The notes under the pieces were generated by a model, which had not been told where the DNA came from, did not search any database, and saw only the letters and a program-made list of their open reading frames with translations. This document shows, piece after piece, positions 27,291 through 35,189 of a stretch of 64,000 nt of DNA. Position 1 is the stretch's first letter. Each line of letters opens with the position of its first letter. The stretch spans positions 1 through 64,000 of the forward strand of contig CALCOY010000026.1 of NCBI GenBank assembly GCA_937897325.1, given 5' to 3'. Source of the DNA: an uncultured Shimia sp. Its GTDB lineage: Bacteria; Pseudomonadota; Alphaproteobacteria; Rhodobacterales; Rhodobacteraceae. Position numbers and translations under genes: made by a program.

Positions 27291-27706
27291 ACCGTGGCCT
27301 CCCTAAAGACATGCCTGCGGTCAAGACAGAATTTCAGCACATACCCGATGGCCAGGCCAAGAACCGCGCCAAGATACTTTGCGAAATCCGTCTGCCAGAT
27401 CGCATAGAAACCAAGCTCAAAACCCCAAAAAATCAAAGTTGTGAAAACACTGAAAAGGCCCGAAAGCGTAATGCGCTGCGCTTCGCCTGCGGGTCCGGTA
27501 TAGCCTTCGCGAAAGGTCCAGGTTTTGTCGATCACGTGCTTGATCAGGAACCCGACCAGCGTTCCAACAATGATGGCGGCCATCAGCGGCGCACCCGGCA
27601 AGCTGCGCAAAGTCAGCTCCTGCGACAGAAGGTTGGCGCAGACAGAAATCAGCGCCGCAATTCCATAGCGCAAAATTGGATGGCCTTCTGACAAGAGGCG
27701 AAACAT
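27287..27706 (-). CDS. GtrA-family membrane protein, putative lipid-sugar flippase
   Basis: The 139 residues form four transmembrane helices with the GtrA pattern: RYGIAALISVCANLLSQE, GFLIKHVIDKTWTFRE (the conserved K-WTF motif), LIFWGFELGFYAIW and GYVLKFCLDRRHVFRE. GtrA proteins move polyprenyl-phosphate sugars across the membrane or recruit glycosyltransferases. In mycobacteria a GtrA-like protein (Rv3789) precedes DprE1 and DprE2 in the same order as here. It lies 15 bp after the UbiA-HAD gene. Confidence 0.88.
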   Translation of the reverse strand: MFRLLSEGHPILRYGIAALISVCANLLSQELTLRSLPGAPLMAAIIVGTLVGFLIKHVIDKTWTFREGYTGPAGEAQRITLSGLFSVFTTLIFWGFELGFYAIWQTDFAKYLGAVLGLAIGYVLKFCLDRRHVFREATV

Positions 27707-27721
27707 GACCCGTCCCGTCCG

Positions 27722-29242
27722 TCAGATCGCCGAAAGGAAGACGGCAAGCATCGCGACCCCGCTGAGTTGGCTAAGGGGGTCCTTGACCGCAAAGATCACC
27801 GGGTCGTCCTGCATCTGGCGTCGTTGAGCAAGGATCAGGGCACGCCCGATCCAGTAGGTCAGGATTGGGCACGCCAGCAGAAGCATTTCGGGTTTGCTAT
27901 AGAGTTCGGTCACCGAACTGCCCGAGACATAGAGCGCCAGCACAGTGACCGCATTGAAACCCGCCGCAGCTGAAAGGGCCGCGATCATGCTCAGATCCAT
28001 TTTCTCATAGTCGCGGTTCTGCGGTGAGGCCAGATCCTCATCTGCCCGCGCGGCGAGTTCAACGAACCGCTTCATAAGCGCGAGCGATACAAATATTGAA
28101 AGCGCGAAGATGATCAGCCAGGATGACAGAGACACGCCAACGGCAACGGCTCCGCCGAGCATGCGGATGGTGTAGAGCCCGGCCAAAGTGAGCACATCGA
28201 CCAGCAGGACTTTCTTCAGAAAGAACGAATAGGCCGTGGTCGTCACGAAGTAGACCAGCATGACCAGGGCGAAGCTGGTCGAGATCGACAATGAGATGAT
28301 CGTGGTCATTCCAAGCAGGATCGGAATAGCCAACAGCGCATTCCAAAGCGGGATGTCACCCCGGGCCAGCGGACGATGCTTTTTGGTCCGGTGCGCGCGA
28401 TCCTCTTGCAGATCGACCAGATCGTTAAGAATGTAGCAGGCAGATGCAGCGAGGCAGAAGGCCACAGCGGCAACCATTGTGATCAGCAGGTTTTCGAAGG
28501 TCAGAGCGTGCGCTGCAATGATCGGTATGAAGACTAGGACGTTCTTGACGTATTGATGCATGCGAAGCTGACGCGTCCAATCCTTCAGGTTCGCCTCATG
28601 GTGCGGCACGAATTCCGCGTGCGGTGCCATTGCACGCAAACGGGCAGCAACGCGCGACGGGGCGCGGATTGAAATCGGTTGCCGGGCCACCTTCCACACC
28701 GGCAGATCCGCCTTGTCATTGCCAATGTAGTCAAAACCCATATGGCCGAATGCTTCGACCAGCCGCTTGGCCTTGGCCATTCCGGACAAGTTTTCATCCA
28801 AGGTCGTCGCAAAGTATCCGGTGAAAAACCCAAGATGATCCGCGATCGCTTTGACGAACGCTTCGTGCGAGGCTGATGCTAGATAGACCGGGCGCCCCGC
28901 AAGATGTGCAAGTCGGATCATCAGAAGAATGTTGGCGTCATAGGGCAGCGTTTCAGGGGCGCAGTCGGCAGTCTCACACAGGAAGTGCTTTAGGTCAGCT
29001 TTGCTGCGCTGAAGGGCGTTCAGAACCCCGAAGATCGCGACAGGATCGCGACCCACCCGGCGAAATGCCGTCTCGATTAACAGATCAGAGCGCAGCAAAG
29101 TGCCGTCCAGATCAACGACCAATGGCGTGTCTACAGCCGTCACCACATCGGGCAGGTCTGCACACTCAGCCTCATTGTCAATGGACGGGAGGGTCGAGGT
29201 GTCGGATCCCGTGACCCCGTAGGCGTCATTGTCAGTCGACAT
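27722..29242 (-). CDS. HAD phosphatase-UbiA prenyltransferase fusion (DPPR synthase-like)
   Basis: A protein of about 506 residues in two parts. Residues about 30-215 are a HAD hydrolase (DLDGTLLRSD, ASASHEAFVKAIADH, YIGNDKADLPV). The rest is a UbiA-type prenyltransferase with about nine helices, Asp-rich NDLVDLQEDRAHRTKKHRPL, and a second site around KKVLLVDVLTLAGLYTIRML. The UbiA half resembles decaprenylphosphoryl-5-phosphoribose synthase, which attaches phosphoribose from PRPP to a polyprenyl phosphate. The HAD half could remove the 5-phosphate. ATG 29242 has a GGAGAG site; a longer frame to 29311 is less likely. First gene of the operon. Confidence 0.85.
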   Translation of the reverse strand: MSTDNDAYGVTGSDTSTLPSIDNEAECADLPDVVTAVDTPLVVDLDGTLLRSDLLIETAFRRVGRDPVAIFGVLNALQRSKADLKHFLCETADCAPETLPYDANILLMIRLAHLAGRPVYLASASHEAFVKAIADHLGFFTGYFATTLDENLSGMAKAKRLVEAFGHMGFDYIGNDKADLPVWKVARQPISIRAPSRVAARLRAMAPHAEFVPHHEANLKDWTRQLRMHQYVKNVLVFIPIIAAHALTFENLLITMVAAVAFCLAASACYILNDLVDLQEDRAHRTKKHRPLARGDIPLWNALLAIPILLGMTTIISLSISTSFALVMLVYFVTTTAYSFFLKKVLLVDVLTLAGLYTIRMLGGAVAVGVSLSSWLIIFALSIFVSLALMKRFVELAARADEDLASPQNRDYEKMDLSMIAALSAAAGFNAVTVLALYVSGSSVTELYSKPEMLLLACPILTYWIGRALILAQRRQMQDDPVIFAVKDPLSQLSGVAMLAVFLSAI

Positions 29243-29855
29243 GTTCCAAAGCTCTCCAATCATGAGATCGCGCAGTAGATGCGGTCGGAAACTGATGCCC
29301 GAGAGCCGCACTGCCCTTGCGGCACCGCAACGTGTGTTCGTATTCAGATTGCGTCAGAGTGACGGCAAAACAAGCGGCTGACGAACCCCATCACCGATCT
29401 GCTTTCGCTATGGCAGAATCGCGCCAGTTTGGGTGACCCACCGGCGGCGGAAGGCCGCTAGAGTCAGCCCTGGATGGCTGAGATTGCGGCAAAGAACGGC
29501 AATTACACAGCCTTCCCATCGTACCTTTGGCCGACCATCAAGGAATCGGCATCCTTGAAAAACACCAAACGATCGAGTGAGCTCTTCAAGACCTTACAGG
29601 CCGCCTATCCAACACAGTCCCGCAGCAAGCCGTGCCTGGCGCAGAATCTGCGCGAAGGCCCGCCGACCAAAGACAACGGGCGGAATTACTCCACCCGATT
29701 CAAGTGTTCTGGCAGCCTTTTGCCGCTTTCTTTGCGTCTGCTTGCTGCGCGACCCGCACTCCATAGCTTTAACGCAGGAGTTGCGGCGATTCAGGTTTTT
29801 CACCTGCGTCCGACCGAAAAGTCCATTCCGTTCGCCCGTATATGAGGACATCCCC
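29243..29855. other. Divergent intergenic region, no gene recognised
   Basis: About 610 bp separate the arabinose-type operon from the divergent sulfotransferase operon. A frame at 29474-29845 lacks a convincing start and any domain, and I regard it as non-coding. The region must hold both promoters. No riboswitch, terminator or consensus EcfG site was seen. Confidence 0.5.
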
Positions 29856-30107
29856 ATGAAACGCAAAACGTTCAATACGAAGGCCTTTTATACCTCCCTC
29901 ACCGCAGCCGTGCTTTTGCTGAGCCCGGTCGCCGCACAGGCCTATGTTGGGCCTGGTGCCGGTCTGACGGCCATCGGGACCATGATCGCACTGGTTGCCG
30001 CGCTCTTGCTCTCCATCGTCGGATTTGTCTGGTACCCGGTCAAGCGGATGCTGAAGGCTCGGAAGGCTAAATCACAGCCCGTCGCTGCCCCCGAGAACCA
30101 GAGGTGA
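29856..30107 (+). CDS. Small exported membrane protein
   Basis: The 83-residue protein has an N-terminal signal peptide (AFYTSLTAAVLLLSPVAAQA) then YVGPGAGLTAIG and a hydrophobic helix (MIALVAALLLSIVGFVW) ending in a basic tail. The YVGPGAG motif after a signal peptide recurs in small proteins next to sulfotransferase genes, as I recall. ATG 29856 follows a GAGGA site. Its TGA overlaps the GTG start of the next gene, so they are translationally coupled. Function unknown. Confidence 0.78.
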   Translation: MKRKTFNTKAFYTSLTAAVLLLSPVAAQAYVGPGAGLTAIGTMIALVAALLLSIVGFVWYPVKRMLKARKAKSQPVAAPENQR

Positions 30108-31594
30108 GCGTTTTCGCCCTGTTGCTGGGGGTGGTCGCATTCATTGCCGTTCTGCGCGTGCTTGAGGCCCAGAAAGTTGCAACTGGTGTCCTCAACACAA
30201 CCCAGCATGCGCTTTCCGTGATGATGAACAGCGATGTTACAGACGAGGAAAAGGAAATGCAGGTCCGACGCGCCTCTCTGAAGTTGCTGGGGGGGTTCTT
30301 CGGAATCGCCGCGATCGGTACTGCCGCGATCGGTGCATCGGTCCTAGTCGTTTGGGGTGGCGCTGTCTTCGACTTTTATGCTGTGGACCAAGCCATTTCC
30401 GTTGCATTGGGGTGGCCGTTCATATTGGGATCGACCGCTGCGGCCGTTGCCCTCTGGATCGGTTTGGATCGCTTGAACAAAGTGCCACAGGACGATGCCA
30501 GACGAGAAGAAGTGCCCTACAGCCCGATGGACAAGGCACTGCATGACTTCGCCTTCGCCTCGTCCGACCGCCAGATACGTTTGGGCCGACTGGAAAACAG
30601 GCTGTATCGACGCAGCATTGCCGCTGAGCGGGCCGAACGCCCCGTTTTCATCACGTCATTGCCCCGGGCCGGAACGACCATCATGCTGGAAGGTCTTTCC
30701 GCCCTGCCTGACTTTGCCTCGGCAACCTACCGGCACATGCCGTTCACCCTGTCACCGCTTCTTTGGGGCGGATTCTCAAAGTCGTTCCGCAAAGCCGGTG
30801 ACTTTGCGGAACGTGCTCATGGCGACGGGATTTCGGTGGGTATCGACAGCCCGGAAGCATTCGAAGAGATGCTTTGGATGGCTTTTTGGCCAGAACACTA
30901 TGCCAGCGATCACATCACCCTCTGGGATGGCCGCGCGAACGACGAAGGGTTTGAGAACTTCTTCCGCCAGCACATGGCGAAGATCGTCGCGACAAAGCCG
31001 CAAGCGGTTCGGTACATATCCAAAAACAATGCCAATATCGCGCGGCTAGACCTGATCCAACGGATCTTTCCCGACGCCGCCACCGTTCTACCGGTCCGAA
31101 ATCCGCGTGCGCAGGTCAAATCCTTACTGCGCCAGCATGAGCGCTTCACTGATCTGCATCGGCGCGAACCGTTTGCGCGTCGCTACATGGAAGGGATCGG
31201 TCATTTCGAGTTCGGCGGGGCGCTGCGCCCCATCCGCTTTGATGGAGCACCCGGCAAGATGGCAGGGGCCAAGCATGCCGACTTCTGGCTGCGCTACTGG
31301 ATCGCAGCCTATGAGCATGTGCTGAAGACCGCAGGCCCAAACGCGATCTTCGTCGATCACGACGCGCTTTGTGAAGATCCGCAACGGATCCTGCCTGATC
31401 TGGGCCATGCGCTCCAACTGCAGGACGGAACTGATATGGCGTCATTTGCAAGTATGTTGCGCGCACCCCGACCGGTTCCGCACCTTGAAGGCGCCTCGGC
31501 AGACCTTCTTCACAAGGCTGACGAACTCCATATACGGCTGTGCGACAGGGCCATCGGCACCAGTCATCCCCCTTTCAAAGAGATCTCGATATGA
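30104..31594 (+). CDS. Membrane-anchored PAPS-type sulfotransferase
   Basis: The 496 residues begin with three hydrophobic segments in the first 130 (near residues 1-16, 60-85 and 100-125). A sulfotransferase domain follows from about residue 175, opening with the PAPS-binding loop FITSLPRAGTTIMLEGLSAL and continuing with FPDAATVLPVRNPRAQVKSL, whose RNPR-like strand binds the 3'-phosphate. It should transfer sulfate from PAPS to a hydroxyl, on the cytoplasmic side. Coupling to the small exported protein and the arylsulfotransferase-like gene suggests a sulfated surface glycan or lipid; the acceptor is unknown. Confidence 0.82.
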   Translation: MSVFALLLGVVAFIAVLRVLEAQKVATGVLNTTQHALSVMMNSDVTDEEKEMQVRRASLKLLGGFFGIAAIGTAAIGASVLVVWGGAVFDFYAVDQAISVALGWPFILGSTAAAVALWIGLDRLNKVPQDDARREEVPYSPMDKALHDFAFASSDRQIRLGRLENRLYRRSIAAERAERPVFITSLPRAGTTIMLEGLSALPDFASATYRHMPFTLSPLLWGGFSKSFRKAGDFAERAHGDGISVGIDSPEAFEEMLWMAFWPEHYASDHITLWDGRANDEGFENFFRQHMAKIVATKPQAVRYISKNNANIARLDLIQRIFPDAATVLPVRNPRAQVKSLLRQHERFTDLHRREPFARRYMEGIGHFEFGGALRPIRFDGAPGKMAGAKHADFWLRYWIAAYEHVLKTAGPNAIFVDHDALCEDPQRILPDLGHALQLQDGTDMASFASMLRAPRPVPHLEGASADLLHKADELHIRLCDRAIGTSHPPFKEISI

Positions 31595-32883
31595 AGTTGC
31601 CCTCATCTGAAAGCCTTGCGCGCGGTTTTTTTGTTGTTTCGCTTGGCCTAATCGCGATGGTCTATGGCATTGTTTCATCCTGGTGGGGCTGGTTCCCGGC
31701 CCCGCAGATTGGCGAAGCGCATCGCACCTATCTGGATGTCTCCAGAAACTGGCGCAACGACCTTGGGCTCGAGCCGACCCGCCACCTCGTCAAACCGAAT
31801 GGCCCGCAAGCGGGCAACCCAGGGCGGGGATATGACCTGCGCGAAGGCAGCAAACGCGCCCCCGGCTACATCCTGATTGCGGGGTTAAGCGACGATCAGG
31901 ACGTATCGGTTTTTGCCGTGCGCCTAATGGACACAAATGGAGATGAAGTACACCGGTGGCCGATCTTCTACGAAAACTTCGACCCGGATACGCCAGCCCA
32001 GAATACGATGCTGCATGGCATGGAAGTGTTCGAAGATGGCTCGGTCGTTGTGACATTCGATGTGGGTAATGCGATTGCACGGGTCGATCAATGCGGAGAG
32101 ACGATGTGGAGCGTGCGCGGTGGCTATCATCATTCCATCAGCCGGGACGATACGGGCGGTATCTGGACCTGGGAAGGCGAAAACATGGTCCGCCTCGATG
32201 AAAATACCGGTGAAACGACCTTTTCGATGCATCTGCGCGATCACGTCGTGAACGCAGCGAACGGCGAACAACGGGCCATCTTCGATATCCGCGTCCGGAT
32301 GCCGGACGATGCCGATGGCGAAGTGACCTATCTGCATGATCCGTTCCATCCCAACGATGTGGAGATGTTGCGGTCGGACATTGCAGATGCCTTCCCCATG
32401 TTCGAGCCGGGAGATCTGATGTTCAGCCTGCGCGAGCCCAATCTGGTCGGCGTCGTGGACCCAGAAACAGGCATTTTGCGCTGGTGGCAGCATGGGCCTT
32501 GGTTCAAGCAGCACGATCCGGATTTCGAATCTGATGGGACGATCACGGTTTTTGACAATGCGACAGGTGTCGGCCAGTCCCGGATTCTGCGGATTGACCC
32601 GGAAAGCCGGGAAGTCACCACGGATTTTGCAGGCAGTTCGTCAGAACCTTTCTATACATGGCGGCGCGGCAAGCATCAGACCCTGCCCAACGGCAATCTG
32701 CTGCTTACTGAGGCTGAACATGGTCGACTGCTTGAGACCTCAGCAGATGGTCAGGTCATTTGGACGCACGACATGGTTTGGGATACCGAAAGCAATCTGA
32801 TTGTAACCGAAGCACGGCATGTTCCTGAAGATTTCTTCACGGATGGACTGCCGTCCTGCAATGAGATTGTCGCAGCGCGCTAG
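31591..32883 (+). CDS. Arylsulfotransferase (ASST)-family protein
   Basis: A protein of about 430 residues with one N-terminal transmembrane helix (residues 9-32), then a beta-propeller-like periplasmic domain typical of ASST proteins: HGMEVFEDGSVVVTFDVGNA, IARVDQCGETMWSVRGGYHH, HSISRDDTGGIWTW, ILRWWQHGPWFKQHDPDFES and KHQTLPNGNLLLTEAEHGRL. Aryl-sulfate sulfotransferases move sulfate between phenolic compounds by a histidine intermediate; several His residues lie in the right kinds of loops, but I cannot assign the catalytic one. Start ATG 31591 overlaps the sulfotransferase stop (ATGA). Many members of this family are functionally untested. Confidence 0.8.
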   Translation: MKLPSSESLARGFFVVSLGLIAMVYGIVSSWWGWFPAPQIGEAHRTYLDVSRNWRNDLGLEPTRHLVKPNGPQAGNPGRGYDLREGSKRAPGYILIAGLSDDQDVSVFAVRLMDTNGDEVHRWPIFYENFDPDTPAQNTMLHGMEVFEDGSVVVTFDVGNAIARVDQCGETMWSVRGGYHHSISRDDTGGIWTWEGENMVRLDENTGETTFSMHLRDHVVNAANGEQRAIFDIRVRMPDDADGEVTYLHDPFHPNDVEMLRSDIADAFPMFEPGDLMFSLREPNLVGVVDPETGILRWWQHGPWFKQHDPDFESDGTITVFDNATGVGQSRILRIDPESREVTTDFAGSSSEPFYTWRRGKHQTLPNGNLLLTEAEHGRLLETSADGQVIWTHDMVWDTESNLIVTEARHVPEDFFTDGLPSCNEIVAAR

Positions 32884-32891
32884 CGACGGGA

Positions 32892-33491
32892 TCAGAATCG
32901 GATGTTCCACAACATCTCTGCGCGTGCGGGTCTGGAACTGCGCTTGATGATCTTGGCGTTCAACCGGTTGCGACGGGATAGCTTCTTGTCGAACCCGAAT
33001 TCGACCGCGATGCTGGATGCGTCGTTGCGGTTGTTGTAACCGCCCCGCAACTGGGCATCGAACCGAAGGCTGCGGCTGAGCGGAATGCGCGCCTTTGTCA
33101 TGGCCCGCGTTGTGGAAGACGCCGTGTCGAGCCAGAGACGCGCATCCACAAGCCCGATCGTGCCGAGAGGGCGTTTCATGTCGGCACTGAACGTGCCGCA
33201 ACAACGCCCTGAAGTCGATCGCGAGAAAGACAGGTTATAGGTCGTGTTGCCCATTTTTGGACGCATGCCAAAGCGCATGCGGGCCTGACCCATCTTTTTG
33301 CGACGTTCTTCAAGATCTGCAGTGGCCGTCCCATAAAAGAGACCGGCATTATAGGTAAAGGTCGTTTGCACGGACAAAGCGCCCGATTTCAGCAGGATCA
33401 CCTTGTTATTGAACGAAAACGGCTCTGCTGCGAGCTGCGCCGCGGTGCAAGCAAACAACATGACAAATGAGATCAATCGCAACCGTAGCAT
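32892..33491 (-). CDS. Exported protein, possible small beta-barrel
   Basis: The 199-residue protein has a signal peptide (LRLISFVMLFACTAAQLAA). Beta-rich sequence follows, with alternating hydrophobic and polar strands and frequent aromatic residues (TFTYNAGLFYGTATADL, TYNLSFSRSTSGRC, RFDAQLRGGYNN) and a C-terminal phenylalanine (LWNIRF). That pattern is common in outer-membrane barrels. No family recognised. It is convergent with the ASST-like gene, 8 bp away. Confidence 0.68.
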   Translation of the reverse strand: MLRLRLISFVMLFACTAAQLAAEPFSFNNKVILLKSGALSVQTTFTYNAGLFYGTATADLEERRKKMGQARMRFGMRPKMGNTTYNLSFSRSTSGRCCGTFSADMKRPLGTIGLVDARLWLDTASSTTRAMTKARIPLSRSLRFDAQLRGGYNNRNDASSIAVEFGFDKKLSRRNRLNAKIIKRSSRPARAEMLWNIRF

Positions 33492-33708
33492 CCGAGAACT
33501 CCTTCCCGTCTCGGTTGCAAGAGAACTTTGTCGGAATTAAGGTATGGTTAAGGAAGAAATCGCGATACGCTCGCGTAGGCCTCTCCGGACCAGCACCAAG
33601 TGCCTTGGAAGTCCATGATGCGGGTTGCGAAGCAAAGGCTTTGGGAGCCAATTTGCAAATCAGTCCTCGCGTATTCTTTAAGCCTGTTTGTGCCATAAAA
33701 ACAGCTTA

Positions 33709-35067
33709 CTAGCGGTGCATATGTCCAGCAAGTTCCGCCAACCATTGACCACTTTTCTTGATCGTGCGTTCTTGCGTTTCGTAGTTCACGTGAACAATTC
33801 CAAAACGCATTGAAAATCCCTCGGCCCATTCAAAATTATCCATGAGGGACCAAGCGAAGTATCCATTTACAGGTATGCCTGCGTCAATCGTATCCGCGAC
33901 GACCGAGATGTGATCGCGCAGATAGTCCAGACGTGGCTGATCATTCACCGCGCCACCTTCATCGATCCCAATGTTGTAGCAGGCGCCGTTCTCGGTGATG
34001 TAGCAGGGCGGCAAGTTAGCATAGCGGTCATAGGCCATGGTCAGCAGATGGCTCAGGCCCTCGGCCTTTATCTCCCAGCCGATGTCCGTCCGGGCGCCGC
34101 TTGTCGTCGAAAGGACCTCTTTCGTCGCGGGAAAAGCCACGTTGGGATCCGCGTCATGTTGTATGGTCACGGGGCAGTAATAGTTGAACCCCCACCACTC
34201 CAGCGGCTGATGGATCACAGCCATATCGCCGTCCTCAATATTCAGCTTGTCGGCACAAGACTCCATGAGCTGATCGCCGTATCGGCCAACCATCATCGGG
34301 CCCATGTAGATGTCATTATGGAACTGGAAGTGCCGCTCTGCAGCGGCTTGATCGGCATCGGAGGCTGACGCCGGATAGATGGCCTGCGCATTGAGGACAA
34401 CACCCATCGGAATGTCAGACCGTTCGGCACGCGCGGCAAGGCAGGCTTTGCCATGGGCAAGGTTGATGACATGTGTTGCAGCCAAAGCGGCATCAAGGCT
34501 GCGTTCGCCGGGGGCATGATCACCGATGAAGTGCCCTTTGTAACTGATGCACCAAGGTTCGTTGAAGGTGGCAAGAGTATCGATGCGATCGCCGAGATGT
34601 CGCGTGACAAGCCCGGTGTAGTCCGCAAAGGCATCAGCTGTGCCGCGATCCGTCCAGCCGCCGCGTGCCATCAGCGCAAGCGGCAGATCCCAGTGATAGA
34701 GCGTTGCAAAAGCCTTGAGATTCCGTGCCTTCAGACCGTCCAGCAGCCGGTCGTAAAAGCCCAGCCCGGCCTCATTCAGTGCACCGACGCCGTTTGGGAA
34801 AATCCGGGGCCACGAGATTGAAAACCGGTAAGCACCGACATTGAGGCTGGCAACCAGGTCAAGATCCTCTTCCCAGCGATGGTAGTGATCACAGGCGATA
34901 TCGCCCGTATCGCCCCCATGCACACGACCTGGCATGTGCGAAAAGGCGTCCCAGATCGAGGGGCCGCGCCCATCCTCGCGGGCAGCACCTTCGATCTGAT
35001 AGGCCGCCCCGGCAACGCCCCAGATGAAATCTTGCGGAAACCGGTCGGCCAGGTCTTGAATGGACAT
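33709..35067 (-). CDS. Glycoside hydrolase family 1 beta-glucosidase
   Basis: A 452-residue retaining beta-glycosidase, probably cytoplasmic (no signal peptide). The GH1 N-terminus is FIWGVAGAAYQIEGA. The acid/base is Glu170 in TFNEPWC, and the nucleophile Glu359 in YITENGACY. Sugar-binding residues are visible in WEEDLDLVASLNVGAYRFSI and at the C-terminal FAWSLMDNFEWAEGF. No sugar transporter or regulator is adjacent. A 14-bp motif shared with the formate dehydrogenase control region lies about 110 bp upstream of its start. Confidence 0.95.
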   Translation of the reverse strand: MSIQDLADRFPQDFIWGVAGAAYQIEGAAREDGRGPSIWDAFSHMPGRVHGGDTGDIACDHYHRWEEDLDLVASLNVGAYRFSISWPRIFPNGVGALNEAGLGFYDRLLDGLKARNLKAFATLYHWDLPLALMARGGWTDRGTADAFADYTGLVTRHLGDRIDTLATFNEPWCISYKGHFIGDHAPGERSLDAALAATHVINLAHGKACLAARAERSDIPMGVVLNAQAIYPASASDADQAAAERHFQFHNDIYMGPMMVGRYGDQLMESCADKLNIEDGDMAVIHQPLEWWGFNYYCPVTIQHDADPNVAFPATKEVLSTTSGARTDIGWEIKAEGLSHLLTMAYDRYANLPPCYITENGACYNIGIDEGGAVNDQPRLDYLRDHISVVADTIDAGIPVNGYFAWSLMDNFEWAEGFSMRFGIVHVNYETQERTIKKSGQWLAELAGHMHR

Positions 35068-35175
35068 TGCTGCCTCTGTGCATTTGGACTTTCTTCTGCT
35101 GTGTAAGGCGGATCAGAGCACCACAACAAGAGCGCCCAAAGGCAACGGTGCTGCCTGGGCTTGACCATGCCGACC

Positions 35176-35189
35176 GGACAATTTGGACA
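35176..35189 (+). promoter_or_regulatory. Copy of the GGACAATTTGGACA motif
   Basis: GGACAATTTGGACA here matches exactly the reverse complement of the tandem repeat at 45058-45084 in front of the formate dehydrogenase operon. It lies between the kinase stop and the beta-glucosidase start. A regulatory role is inferred. Confidence 0.35.

Noticed and set aside
29474-29845. Possible gene of 123 codons before the small exported protein
   Set aside because: No ribosome binding site, no domain or signal peptide; amino-acid composition looks random. The region is better treated as intergenic.
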